Of a DNA stretch of 64,000 nucleotides, positions 1 to 8,685 are shown in pieces; the first letter of the stretch is position 1; every line of letters starts with the position of its first letter. The notes under the pieces are model-generated. The model was not told where the DNA came from. It saw only the letters and a program-made list of their open reading frames with translations, and ran no database searches. A program made the translations under genes and the position numbers. The DNA comes from JBMNCR01 sp049366695 (lineage in GTDB: Bacteria > Bacillota > Clostridia > Eubacteriales > Alkalibacteraceae), in the NCBI GenBank assembly GCA_049366695.1, contig JBMNCR010000075.1:1-64000 (forward strand), read 5' to 3'.

Positions 1-9
1 ATTTTATGC

Positions 10-38
10 TTGACATTTTATAATAAATCAATTATATT
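10..38 (+). promoter_or_regulatory. SigA-type promoter of thiT
   Basis: TTGACA at 10-15 and TATATT at 33-38 are separated by 17 bases, a near-consensus vegetative promoter. Transcription would begin about position 45, just ahead of the TPP riboswitch. Confidence 0.75.
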
Positions 39-64
39 GGTTTAATACAAATACATATAATATA

Positions 65-186
65 TTCGCTAGGGGAGCCATAGGCTGAGATTTATACCCT
101 TTGTACCTGATTCGGTTAATACCGACGTAGGGAAGCGGTTAGTGCTAAATTTCAGTATGCTACCTTCCAGCGAAAATATGGGAGGT
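65..186 (+). promoter_or_regulatory. TPP riboswitch (THI element) with expression platform
   Basis: The conserved THI-box blocks are present in order: CTGAGA at 85-90, ACCTGAT at 105-111 and GTAGGGA at 127-133. P1 can form between 66-70 and 134-138. Downstream, 162-168 (ACCTTCC) pairs with 180-186 (GGGAGGT), which is the Shine-Dalgarno of thiT, and this stem is followed directly by a T run. A competing helix 65-70/169-174 would break both P1 and that stem. The likely logic is that bound thiamine pyrophosphate shuts thiT off. The aptamer is certain; the platform is inferred. Confidence 0.93.
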
Positions 187-193
187 TTTTATT

Positions 194-814
194 GTGTTAC
201 AAAAATATTTTGAATCATTACAAGGACAGATAGTAATAGTTGCAATTATTGCTGGTTTATTATTATTGATAACCATTTTGAGTAAAAAAGAAGAGAAGTT
301 AAATATTAAAGCATTGACTTATTCTTCAATAGCAATTGTTTTAGCATATGTACTTAATCAAATTACTATTATTAAGATGCCACAAGGGGGCTCTGTAACT
401 CCATTTAGTTTATTGTTTATTGTGTTAATAGGTTATTTATTTGGAATTCGTCAGGGGATATTGGCAGGAATTGCTTTTGGATTATTAGATTTAATGATAA
501 ATCCATATGTAGTACATCCAATACAAATGCTTTTAGATTATCCTTTAGCTTTCGGAGCTTTAGGATTAGGAGCGGTATTTAGAAATAAAAATTTAATACT
601 TGTATATGTGGCAGGTGTAGCAGGTAGATTTTTATGTCACTTTATTTCTGGGGTGATATTTTTTGGAATGTATGCTCCTGAAGGAATGAGTGGAATAACA
701 TATTCCTTTATTTATAATATTTCGTTCCTTGGTGTAGAAGCTGTATTGACTTGTGTTCTGCTATTATTACCGCCAATAAAGAATGCACTATTGGCAGTTG
801 AAAAGAATATTTAA
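194..814 (+). CDS. thiT: Thiamine-specific ECF transporter S component ThiT
   Basis: A 206-residue, very hydrophobic protein with about six membrane segments. The stretch around residues 60-100 (KMPQGGSVTPFS followed by LFGIRQGILAG) is the signature of ThiT, the membrane subunit that binds thiamine and works with the shared EcfA/EcfA'/EcfT energising module encoded elsewhere. The start is GTG at 194, eight bases after GGAGG at 181-185. The TPP riboswitch directly upstream independently supports thiamine as substrate. It is a single-gene transcript ended by the strong hairpin at 845-899. Confidence 0.93.
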   Translation: MLQKYFESLQGQIVIVAIIAGLLLLITILSKKEEKLNIKALTYSSIAIVLAYVLNQITIIKMPQGGSVTPFSLLFIVLIGYLFGIRQGILAGIAFGLLDLMINPYVVHPIQMLLDYPLAFGALGLGAVFRNKNLILVYVAGVAGRFLCHFISGVIFFGMYAPEGMSGITYSFIYNISFLGVEAVLTCVLLLLPPIKNALLAVEKNI

Positions 815-844
815 GGTTATAAAAGTGAATTAAAAATATTAATG

Positions 845-899
845 AAATAAGTGTTTTCAAAACTTAAAGGAGTATTGTTTTGTTGAAAACACTTATTTT
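845..899 (+). terminator. Rho-independent terminator after thiT
   Basis: Perfect 16-bp stem between 845-860 and 883-898 with a 22-base loop, ending in a T-rich tail. Confidence 0.85.
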
Positions 900-1052
900 G
901 ATTTAATTCTACTTTACTTAGCAAGTGAAAAATATTTTAAAAATACTTTAAGAGATATCTATTTTTAGTGTCTTTTACTCAAAAAAGAGTGTGATAGATG
1001 CTGTTTATGTTTGTGGGATATACTGTTTAAGTATAGATTGTTCTAAAATAAT

Positions 1053-1958
1053 TTAAATGTAGTTTATTTCAAATTTTCCAAGACCCATTTCAATATTTAT
1101 AATATATTTTGTTTGTGATTCATCATAATTGCTTGATAAATACTTGTTGCCATTTTTATTCAGTTCGATAGAATCAAAGTTCGTAGAGTTGAGAGCTCCT
1201 TCTAGATTGATTTTTATTCCTGCGTCTTTTGGAATATTAAGAGTGATGTCTGAAACACCACAGTTAATATTAATATTTGAGGTTGAGGGAAAATTAGACA
1301 AAGATAACTCTAATTTGCCAGCTCCCATATCTAAATTAAAATTCTCCATTGAGACATTAGTTAAATCGAGAGTTGCATAGATAGCACCACAATCAATATT
1401 AAAATCCCAAGGGATACTATCATCGATGTTTAGATCTAAATAATAATCATCGTTGGTGACGAAATCAATACTATCAGTATTATTTGATATTGATAGTATT
1501 TTTACATCATCTATAGTATTTGTATTATGCTTTAATTTGTAAATATTTGAGTCTAATTCAGCAAATTCTGTTGTATCTGAATTCATAGTAAAACGTGTAC
1601 CACCAATTTTCAAATCTAATTCACCTTTACTAGTTTCATTATCAATGTTTTCAGAGTAAGTGGTATAGTCATAATTTATATTATTGGTAGAATTTTCACT
1701 TAGATCAAATTTGTTGTATTGAATTGCCATACTATAGACAATAATAACAATTAAAAAAATAACCCAAATAAATTTTTCAATTGTTTTATTTTTCAATAGA
1801 ATTGAAATACCTAAAAATACTAATGCTAGGGGCCATAGGTCTGTTATACCTCTAACAAGGTACATTATAGAAAAATTTATAATTTCTAAGTTGTCAAGAA
1901 ACCATAATGAACCTACAATAATAAGCAATAATCCAATGAATAAATTTCTATTCTTCAT
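1053..1958 (-). CDS. LiaF-like membrane protein (DUF5668 plus toast-rack domain)
   Basis: 301 residues. The N-terminal 80 or so contain three or four short membrane segments of the LiaI/LiaF type (GLLLIIVGSLWFLDNL, then LWPLALVFLGISIL). The rest is a soluble, beta-rich region with repeated D-N-N pattern and a final GLGKFEINY, typical of the DUF2154/DUF4097 toast-rack fold of LiaF. Related proteins modulate the cell-envelope stress response. It overlaps the upstream PspC gene by 11 bases and has its own GGGAGG ribosome site, so the two are one operon. No LiaRS two-component genes are adjacent. Confidence 0.75.
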   Translation of the reverse strand: MKNRNLFIGLLLIIVGSLWFLDNLEIINFSIMYLVRGITDLWPLALVFLGISILLKNKTIEKFIWVIFLIVIIVYSMAIQYNKFDLSENSTNNINYDYTTYSENIDNETSKGELDLKIGGTRFTMNSDTTEFAELDSNIYKLKHNTNTIDDVKILSISNNTDSIDFVTNDDYYLDLNIDDSIPWDFNIDCGAIYATLDLTNVSMENFNLDMGAGKLELSLSNFPSTSNININCGVSDITLNIPKDAGIKINLEGALNSTNFDSIELNKNGNKYLSSNYDESQTKYIINIEMGLGKFEINYI

Positions 1959-2343
1959 TTTTATTTTCCCTCCCTTTTATTATTAAATAAATTCCAATAA
2001 CAATTAATAACCCAGGCCACAAGAAATTAACATCAAAGAATATTGAAAAATTTCTTAATAAGAAAAATGCACCAATTATTATAAGAATTATTCCAATGAC
2101 ATTTTTCTGTTCAGCTTTTACTTTGGGATCAGTTTCAAATTTTCTAGGCTCTACTTCTTCATCATTATAGGGTAAAATAAAAGCTGCTATAAAGTATAAT
2201 ATTATACCTGTTCCGTACATAAATGATGCAACTGTCCAAATTATTCTAATTATCGATGAATCAATTTCAAAGTGTTCTGCAATACCTCCGCAAACTCCTA
2301 AAACCATTTTATCAGTTCTTGACTTGTGTAATTTATCATTCAT
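1948..2343 (-). CDS. PspC domain membrane protein
   Basis: 131 residues. Residues 1-62 are a PspC domain (KSRTDKMVLGVCGGIAEHFEID with the usual tail WTVASFMYGTGIILYFIAAFILP). Residues 80-125 form a second membrane pair of the DUF5668 kind (IGIILIIIGAFFLLRNF). PspC proteins sense or transmit envelope stress. First gene of a two-gene operon with the LiaF-like protein; GGAGG lies just upstream of its ATG. Confidence 0.85.
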   Translation of the reverse strand: MNDKLHKSRTDKMVLGVCGGIAEHFEIDSSIIRIIWTVASFMYGTGIILYFIAAFILPYNDEEVEPRKFETDPKVKAEQKNVIGIILIIIGAFFLLRNFSIFFDVNFLWPGLLIVIGIYLIIKGRENKNEE

Positions 2344-2607
2344 TACATTACCTCCGTTCTTATATAATAAATATAGTTTAGTTTTATTAAAAAATCATTA
2401 AACGTAAATTACTTTATAATTAATATTATATTATTATTTTAGATTGTTAGATTAAAAAAAACAAAAATAATTATTTAGTATAATTTGATTATTATAATTA
2501 TTTTGTGAAATCGACTGAATAGTAGTATATGCAAATATACATGAATACGCAATTGCTTGATGGGTATAATTCATAGTGTTATAAAGAGATAAGAAAAGAG
2601 TGGTATT

Positions 2608-3564
2608 GTGATAATTCGACTAGGATATGTGGCAATAGCTTTAAATTTAGATAAAGTTACTTCTTCAAGTAATATGACATACACAAGATATAAAAAAATA
2701 CTGGATGTAAAAAAAAGTGAGAACATTTTAAAAAGTATAACTAGATCGAACATAGAAGATCTAAATAAGATTATTGATTACAATATAGATAATAACATAC
2801 ATTTTTATAGACTTACATCAAGATTGATACCATTAGCAACTCATCCAGAGGTTCAAGATTGGGATTATAAAAAATATTTTATAAAAGAATTACAGCTACT
2901 TGGTAAGAAAATAAATGAGCATAAAATTAGGGTAGATTGTCATCCAGATCAATTTAATGTAATTAATACTCTATCAGATAAAGTATTCATTAATACTATA
3001 ACTAATCTTAATCATCTTTTAGAAGTAATGATGCTTATGGATAACCCATACCCTAAAATGGTTTTACATGTAGGTGGAGCAAAAGGAGGGAAAGAAGAAG
3101 CAATAAAAAGATTTATAGTTAATTATAATAAGTTGCCACAAAGAATAAAAAAGAATATAATTTTAGAAAATGATGATAAAGTTTTTAATCACATAGATGT
3201 GTTAAGGATTTGTCAGAAAATTTCTATGCCTATGGTATTAGACTATCATCACTATATTTGTAATAATGATAAGAATTTAGTTGATGAACTAGGAGAGATT
3301 TTAAGTACATGGGAATTAGAAGAATTGCCCCCAAAAATTCATATTTCTAGTCCTAGAAATCTTGTGAAGGATAGTAGGCATTCGGATTTTATAAAAGCTA
3401 AGAATTTTATTGAATTAGTTGAAATGCTTAAAATTTTTGATAAAGATGTAGATATTATGATTGAAGCTAAAATGAAAGACAGAGCATTGTTTAAATTGGT
3501 GGAGGATATCAATAAATTAAAGGAGTGGAAGTGGATTGACAATTCTACTATGTATATAAACTAA
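2608..3564 (+). CDS. uvsE: UV damage endonuclease UvsE/UvdE
   Basis: 318 residues, the normal length for UvdE, a TIM-barrel metal-dependent endonuclease that nicks 5' of UV photoproducts. Family motifs are visible: RLGYVAIAL at the start, RLTSRLIPLATHP near 70, RVDCHPDQFNVIN near 113, LHVGGAKGGK near 153, ILENDDK near 188 and LDYHHYICN near 212, supplying His/Asp/Glu metal ligands. Starts at GTG 2608 with a weak GAGTGG ribosome site; N-terminus matches family. The DUF815 ATPase gene follows after 51-75 bases, probably in the same transcript. Useful for spores or cells exposed to UV. Confidence 0.93.
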   Translation: MIIRLGYVAIALNLDKVTSSSNMTYTRYKKILDVKKSENILKSITRSNIEDLNKIIDYNIDNNIHFYRLTSRLIPLATHPEVQDWDYKKYFIKELQLLGKKINEHKIRVDCHPDQFNVINTLSDKVFINTITNLNHLLEVMMLMDNPYPKMVLHVGGAKGGKEEAIKRFIVNYNKLPQRIKKNIILENDDKVFNHIDVLRICQKISMPMVLDYHHYICNNDKNLVDELGEILSTWELEELPPKIHISSPRNLVKDSRHSDFIKAKNFIELVEMLKIFDKDVDIMIEAKMKDRALFKLVEDINKLKEWKWIDNSTMYIN

Positions 3565-3615
3565 CATGATTAAATCTATATTACGACCTAGTATTTTAAA
3601 AAGGAGGAGATTGTT

Positions 3616-4824
3616 ATAAAAAATAATTTAAACTTATTATTGATATATAGAAATATTTTAAATGATAAAGTTATACTTCTTTATCAAAAAATATTAAATA
3701 CAAAAAACAAAACAAAAATAATTGCATATATATTTGAATTGCAAAGTCAATTAATTGAAAAGGGTGAATTGCTTAGTTGGGAAGAATATATATTGAAGCT
3801 AATACTACATGATGAAAATATATTTTCTTTGAAATGCGAAAGATCAACGAATGTAGAAGATGGAATATTTAATTTTGTTGTAGACGATATTCGAATATTA
3901 AGAGATATTTATAATTTTAAATGGGAAAAGTTAATTATTGATCTTGGTATCAACAGAAGCAATGTCTTTTCTACTGAAATAAAGGAAAATTCGTATTATA
4001 GAGAAATAAAGAAATTATTTTCTAGTAAAGATACAGAAGAGGAATACATAGTAAAGCAATTAATTGATTATTATGAGAAAAATGGAGTAGGAGTATTTAC
4101 TGATAACGTTGTATTTAGATGGAATGGAAAAAATGAATTTGAAGCAATAGAATATTTTGATAGTATTACGTTTGAGGATTTGATAGGGTATTCTAATCAA
4201 AAGAAGATTCTTATGGAAAATACTCTAAACTTTATAAATAATGGAAAGGGTAATAATGTATTATTATATGGAGATAGAGGTACCGGAAAATCTTCATCAG
4301 TTAAAGCATTAATCAACGAATATTCCAAATATGGTTTAAGAATAGTAGAAATAAAAAAAAGTCAGTTGTATTTTATACCTCAAATTATTGAAATCGCACG
4401 ACATAGAAAATATAAATTTATTATATTCATTGATGATTTATCTTTTGAAGACTTTGAAACAGATTATAAAAATTTTAAAGCGATAATAGAAGGTAGTTTT
4501 GGCAAAAAACCTGATAACGTATTGATCTATGTTACGTCTAATAGGAGACATCTAGTTCGAGAAAGTTTTGTTGAAAGAGAAAATGACGTACATAGTAACG
4601 AAACGATGCAAGAAAAATTATCCTTATTTGATAGATTCGGTATTACTATTTTGTTTGATCAGCCTAAAGATGAATTATTTAACGAAATGGTTATTAAATT
4701 AGCACGTAATAATGGAGTTTTAATGCCTGACACTGAATTAATAAAACTGGCAAATGAATGGAAGATATTAAAAGCTTCACGTTCGGGTAGAACAGCACAA
4801 CAGCTAGTAGACAGTTTGCTTTAG
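3616..4824 (+). CDS. DUF815 family AAA ATPase
   Basis: About 400 residues. Walker A is GDRGTGKSS and Walker B is IIFIDDLSFE, followed by YVTSNRRHLV and an arginine-rich sensor region, as in the DUF815 (COG2607) predicted ATPases. Function of this family is not established. Start choice is odd: the strong ribosome site AAGGAGGA (3601-3608) is followed at ideal distance only by ATA at 3616; the first ordinary start in frame is TTG at 3640, 32 bases past the site, which would cut off the conserved LLLIYRN segment. I therefore place the start at ATA 3616, with TTG 3640 as the alternative. Confidence 0.85.
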   Translation: MKNNLNLLLIYRNILNDKVILLYQKILNTKNKTKIIAYIFELQSQLIEKGELLSWEEYILKLILHDENIFSLKCERSTNVEDGIFNFVVDDIRILRDIYNFKWEKLIIDLGINRSNVFSTEIKENSYYREIKKLFSSKDTEEEYIVKQLIDYYEKNGVGVFTDNVVFRWNGKNEFEAIEYFDSITFEDLIGYSNQKKILMENTLNFINNGKGNNVLLYGDRGTGKSSSVKALINEYSKYGLRIVEIKKSQLYFIPQIIEIARHRKYKFIIFIDDLSFEDFETDYKNFKAIIEGSFGKKPDNVLIYVTSNRRHLVRESFVERENDVHSNETMQEKLSLFDRFGITILFDQPKDELFNEMVIKLARNNGVLMPDTELIKLANEWKILKASRSGRTAQQLVDSLL

Positions 4825-4840
4825 TTATGAAATTATGGTT

Positions 4841-4875
4841 AAAAATTAACCTTTCGGAGATACCGAAAGGTTAAT
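4841..4875 (-). terminator. Terminator of the nfeD/SPFH operon
   Basis: 13-bp perfect stem 4845-4857/4863-4875 with a 5-base loop. On the minus strand it is followed by a T run (4845-4841), so it ends the leftward nfeD-SPFH transcript; it may also slow the rightward DUF815 transcript. Confidence 0.75.
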
Positions 4876-4884
4876 CACTATTAT

Positions 4885-5781
4885 TTATTCGTTGCTAGGC
4901 ATATCATCCTTTACTATTTCTGAGAGTGATGTAGCTAAACCTGCTAAACTCTGAATTTCAGAGGGTATAATAATTTTTGTTGCCTTACCATCAGCTACTT
5001 TAGCAAGGGCTTCTAAACTTTTTATTGATATAACTTCCTTGCTAGGGTAAACTTCTTTTATCATTCTAAGTCCTTCAGCAGTTGCTTGTTGTACTTTAAT
5101 GATAGCTTCAGCTTCACCTTCAGCTTCTCTAATTTGAGCTTCTTTATTTGCTTCAGCTAATAAAATTTGAGATTGTTTTTTACCTTCAGAGATTAATATT
5201 GCAGATTTTTTCTCGCCTTCAGCTCTAAGAATTGATTCTCTTCTTTCTCTTTCAGCTCGCATTTGTTTTTCCATAGCTTGCTGGATATCTTCAGGAGGTA
5301 TAATATTTTTAACTTCAACTCTATTAACTTTTATACCCCATGGATCAGTAGCTTCATCTAAAATACTTCTCATTTTAGTATTAATTAAATCTCTTGATGT
5401 TAATGTTTCGTCTAATTCTAGATCTCCAATAATGTTTCTTAAAGTAGTTGCTGTCAAGTTTTCTATTGCTGACATAGGATTTTCTACACCGTAAGTATAT
5501 AGTTTTGGATCAGTAATCTGAAAATAAACTACTGTATCAATTTGCATTGTTACATTATCTTCGGTAATAACTGGTTGAGGTGGAAAATCAATTACTTTTT
5601 CTTTCATAGATACCTTTTTTGCAATCCTATCAACCAAAGGTATTTTAAAATGCAAACCTACTCCCCATGTTGATTGAAACGCTCCCAATCTTTCTATAAC
5701 ATAGGAATTAGCTTGTGGTACAACTCTAATATTAAGAACAAGTAATGCTACAATTAAAATAATAATAATAAAAAAAGCCAT
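4885..5781 (-). CDS. SPFH/band 7 (stomatin-like, QmcA type) protein
   Basis: 298 residues. An N-terminal membrane anchor (about 2-18) is followed by an SPFH domain (VVPQANSYVIERLGAF, then PLVDRIAKKVSMKEKV, FPPQPVITEDNV), then a long charged coiled coil (about 180-235, rich in EAE/AEG repeats) and a hydrophobic C-terminal segment. These proteins oligomerise in membrane microdomains. It starts two bases after the stop of an nfeD gene; NfeD and stomatin-like proteins form a known functional pair. Terminator at 4841-4875. Confidence 0.9.
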   Translation of the reverse strand: MAFFIIIILIVALLVLNIRVVPQANSYVIERLGAFQSTWGVGLHFKIPLVDRIAKKVSMKEKVIDFPPQPVITEDNVTMQIDTVVYFQITDPKLYTYGVENPMSAIENLTATTLRNIIGDLELDETLTSRDLINTKMRSILDEATDPWGIKVNRVEVKNIIPPEDIQQAMEKQMRAERERRESILRAEGEKKSAILISEGKKQSQILLAEANKEAQIREAEGEAEAIIKVQQATAEGLRMIKEVYPSKEVISIKSLEALAKVADGKATKIIIPSEIQSLAGLATSLSEIVKDDMPSNE

Positions 5782-5783
5782 TT

Positions 5784-6227
5784 TTAATCCTCCTTAATTT
5801 CTTTAACTATTAGTTTAACTCCTTCAACACCAATAATTTCCACTTTTGTATTTTTTTCAATATGTACTTTCATTTCTGATTTAGCAGTCCAAATTTGCCC
5901 ATTAACTTTAACTTGACCATATTTAAAAGTATTTATATCTTCTAGAACAATTCCTATATTACCTATAATGCTATCAACATTAGTCTTAGTTTTCCCCACT
6001 TTTAAATAATCTACGAATATTGGTCTTGTAAAGGCTAATAATACTAAAGAAGAAATTAGAAAAAGTGCAAATTGGATATAAAAAGGAATTTTAAAAAAAG
6101 CGGCAATTAATGCAATTACTGAACCTATCGCAAACCAAATAGTGGCTAAACCCATAGTTAGTGCTTCGACTATAATAAAAAAGATAATTGCAATAATCCA
6201 ACCTAGAATAATAACGTTTGAATCCAT
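5784..6227 (-). CDS. NfeD-like membrane protein
   Basis: 147 residues. Residues 5-75 contain three or four membrane helices (LGWIIAIIFFIIVEALTMG, then IWFAIGSVIALIAAFF). Residues 85-145 form a small OB-fold (GNIGIVLEDINTFKYGQVKVNG ... AKSEMKVHIEKNTKVEIIGVEG). This is the short NfeD form without a ClpP-like protease domain. Translationally paired with the SPFH protein downstream. AAAGGGG upstream of its ATG is the ribosome site. Confidence 0.88.
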   Translation of the reverse strand: MDSNVIILGWIIAIIFFIIVEALTMGLATIWFAIGSVIALIAAFFKIPFYIQFALFLISSLVLLAFTRPIFVDYLKVGKTKTNVDSIIGNIGIVLEDINTFKYGQVKVNGQIWTAKSEMKVHIEKNTKVEIIGVEGVKLIVKEIKED

Positions 6228-6610
6228 TTAATATACCCCTTTCTGTAACTATATTTTATTATATCATATGATAATATGGTTATTATAATTATTAACAAAC
6301 TTTTACATTAATATATTAAATGCATTTATATTAGAAATAATTGATACATGTTTAAAGTCAAATTTTTTATTGTTTTTTTGCAGTTAAATATAAATATTTT
6401 ATTAAAATATAAGTAACACAGATAATATATATTAGTTATCTTTAAAAATAATTGTTCGTATTTTTTATTTCCAGCACGTAATATAAAAAATTTTACTATA
6501 GATAAACTTAGTAATGAGTACTATTAAAAAAATTATATTTATGTGCTGGAATTTGTTTTCTTTCAGATGAATCATTATGCTTTGTCAATGACTTCTGACA
6601 CAAAAAATTT
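6228..6610. other. Intergenic region with a large inverted repeat
   Basis: No coding signal. TTCCAGCAC at 6469-6477 is repeated inverted as GTGCTGGAA at 6543-6551, with partly complementary AT-rich sequence inside, giving an imperfect hairpin of about 83 bases. It lies downstream of the small minus-strand gene at 6611-6790 and upstream of nfeD. There is no clear T run, so calling it a terminator is uncertain. Confidence 0.5.
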
Positions 6611-6790
6611 TTATGTTAAATTAGAAAATATTTTATCATACAGTTCTACATTACAATGACCATCCTTAAAGTGGTAACATATTAGACAAGATGGTTTATC
6701 GTTGCTATTGCCTGATTTTAACAAAGTCATTCTAGAGCTAAACTTTGAGCAATTTTGTGCTACTTTTTGATAATTGTTTTTTTTAGACAT
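6611..6790 (-). CDS. Small Cys/His-rich protein, 59 residues
   Basis: An ATG at 6790 sits at good distance from AAAGGAG (plus-strand complement near 6800), and opens 59 codons ending in TAA. It begins MSKKNNYQKVAQNCSKFSSR and ends with a cluster C35-x2-C38-x-H40-x4-H45-C46 plus C14. The residue pattern suggests a small zinc or iron binding protein. Strong ribosome site, codon use like the neighbours, and the ordered Cys/His spacing argue that it is real. It appears to be monocistronic. Function unknown. Confidence 0.72.
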   Translation of the reverse strand: MSKKNNYQKVAQNCSKFSSRMTLLKSGNSNDKPSCLICYHFKDGHCNVELYDKIFSNLT

Positions 6791-6881
6791 TTTGTCATCT
6801 CCTTTGAATAGTTTATATTATTATATAAAAAATAATAAGTAATTATTCTAATAAATTATTGTAATTATTTTAAGATATTCT

Positions 6882-6909
6882 TTGAAAAATGGGTAAATTT
6901 TGTTATAAT
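6882..6909 (+). promoter_or_regulatory. SigA-type promoter of alaA-like gene
   Basis: TTGAAA at 6882-6887 and TATAAT at 6904-6909, 16-base spacer; about 24 bases ahead of the start codon. Confidence 0.65.
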
Positions 6910-6932
6910 ATATAAAATTCTTAAGGAATGAG

Positions 6933-8168
6933 ATGGTTGTTATGAACAAAATTATGAAGTCAAAAAAGTTAGATAATGTTTGCTATGATATTAGAGGACC
7001 AGTTATGGAACATAGTATGGAAATGGAAAAAAATGGAGATAAAATAATTAAATTAAATATTGGAAATCCAGCTCCCTTTGATTTATCTGCTCCAGATGAA
7101 ATAATTCATGATGTTAGATTGAATTTGACAAATGCAGAAGGATATTGTGATTCAAAAGGAATTTTCTCAGCTAGAAAAGCTATTATGCAATATTATCAAG
7201 AAAAAAAAATATCGGGAATAGAGTTAGATGATATTTATATTGGTAATGGTGTAAGCGAATTAATTACAATGTGTATGCAGGGGTTACTTGATAATGGTGA
7301 TGAAATACTTGTACCTGCACCAGATTATCCATTATGGACTGCTGCAATAAATTTATCAGGTGGCAAAGCGGTTCATTACATATGTGACGAAGAGTCAGAC
7401 TGGTTCCCTGATTTAGACGATATTAAATCAAAGATAAATTCAAATACAAAAGGAATAGTAGTTATTAATCCTAATAATCCTACAGGTTCTGTTTATTCAA
7501 AGGATGTGCTTGAAAAAATAGTTAAGATCGCTAATGAAAATAAATTGATTATTTTTGCAGATGAAATATATGATCGGATATTATATGATGGAACAAAACA
7601 TACTACAATGGCAAGTTTAACTAATGAAGTATTATGTATAACGTTAAATGGTTTGTCGAAATCTCATAGAATTGCAGGATTTAGAGTAGGTTGGATGGTG
7701 TTAAGTGGAAATAAGAGCGAAGCTAAGGATTATATTGAAGGGTTAAATATACTTTCTTCAATGAGGCTGTGTTCAAATGTGCCAGCTCAGTATGCTGTTC
7801 AAACATCTTTAGGAGGATATCAGAGTATTAATAAATTAATATCACCAGGAGGAAGATTGCTTCAGCAAAGAGATTATATATATGAAAAGATAAATGAAAT
7901 TCCTGGATTATCATGTACTAAACCTAAAGGAGCGTTTTATATATTTCCTAAGATTGATGTGAAGAAGTTTAATATAAAAGACGATATGCAATTTGTACTA
8001 GATTTTTTAATCGAAAAGAAAGTGCTTTTAGTGCAAGGAACTGGATTTAATTGGAAAAACACTGATCATTTTAGAATTGTATTTTTGCCTGTTATTGAAG
8101 AATTAAAGACTTCTTTAGAAAGATTAGAAGATTTTTTAGTAGAATACAATCAAGATGAAAAGAGATAG
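6933..8168 (+). CDS. alaA: PLP-dependent aminotransferase, AlaA-like
   Basis: 411 residues, class I/II fold-type I aminotransferase. Seen: KLNIGNPAPF, GNGVSELITMCMQGLL, PAPDYPLWTAA, INPNNPTGSVYS, FADEIYD, and the PLP lysine in LNGLSKSHRIAGFRVGW. These match the glutamate-pyruvate (alanine) aminotransferase AlaA subgroup, though substrate assignment within the family is inferred. ATG 6933 is preferred because AAGGA is five bases upstream; ATG 6942 is possible. Monocistronic, with its own promoter and the large hairpin at 8304-8390. Confidence 0.87.
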   Translation: MVVMNKIMKSKKLDNVCYDIRGPVMEHSMEMEKNGDKIIKLNIGNPAPFDLSAPDEIIHDVRLNLTNAEGYCDSKGIFSARKAIMQYYQEKKISGIELDDIYIGNGVSELITMCMQGLLDNGDEILVPAPDYPLWTAAINLSGGKAVHYICDEESDWFPDLDDIKSKINSNTKGIVVINPNNPTGSVYSKDVLEKIVKIANENKLIIFADEIYDRILYDGTKHTTMASLTNEVLCITLNGLSKSHRIAGFRVGWMVLSGNKSEAKDYIEGLNILSSMRLCSNVPAQYAVQTSLGGYQSINKLISPGGRLLQQRDYIYEKINEIPGLSCTKPKGAFYIFPKIDVKKFNIKDDMQFVLDFLIEKKVLLVQGTGFNWKNTDHFRIVFLPVIEELKTSLERLEDFLVEYNQDEKR

Positions 8169-8303
8169 TAGTTTAATATAATATTAAATGTTGTGTTAAT
8201 ATATTTAATAAAGGATGATTCAATATTATAAATGGTAAATGCCTACATAATAGAGTTTAGTGTATTTTTAATCAAACACAAACACGCACTGCCAATATAA
8301 ATG

Positions 8304-8390
8304 GAAAAAAGTAAAAGAGAACCTAAATTTTTCAAACTCGCTACTCTCAAACAGTGAAAAATTCTTAACGGTTCTTTTTTACTTTTTTTA
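8304..8390. terminator. Bidirectional-looking terminator hairpin
   Basis: A 19-20 bp stem pairs 8304-8323 with 8370-8389; an inner stem pairs TTTTTCA with TGAAAAA. A-run at the left foot and T-run at the right foot, so it could stop transcription both ways. Unusually long interior suggests a structured RNA end. Confidence 0.7.
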
Positions 8391-8618
8391 GTTAAACAAT
8401 GCTATTGTTTGATTATTGTTTGAAAATATGCTTTATATTATTAGTTTGAATCTAAAGATTTATATAAACTTGTTGAAATCAATGATTATAAAAGAGAATT
8501 TTGATACAAAGTTATACTATTTTTTATAGATATTAATTTTCAAGATGCTAAAAAATGGATTTAGTTTTTTATAATAAATTATATTGTATAAGTGATATGA
8601 ATTATTTTGTTTTAGTAT

Positions 8619-8647
8619 TTGAATTGCAAATATGAAAGTGATATAAT
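8619..8647 (+). promoter_or_regulatory. SigA-type promoter of the V-ATPase operon
   Basis: TTGAAT at 8619-8624 and TATAAT at 8642-8647 with a 17-base spacer, about 39 bases ahead of the first gene. Confidence 0.65.
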
Positions 8648-8685
8648 TATAAATTAGAATAAAAACTAGTTTGGAGTGGAACTTT

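Larger units (their letters stand above)
8169..8670. other. Intergenic region between alaA and the V-ATPase operon
   Basis: No gene seen. It contains the long hairpin at 8304-8390 and the V-ATPase promoter at 8619-8647. The remainder is plain AT-rich sequence. Confidence 0.6.
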
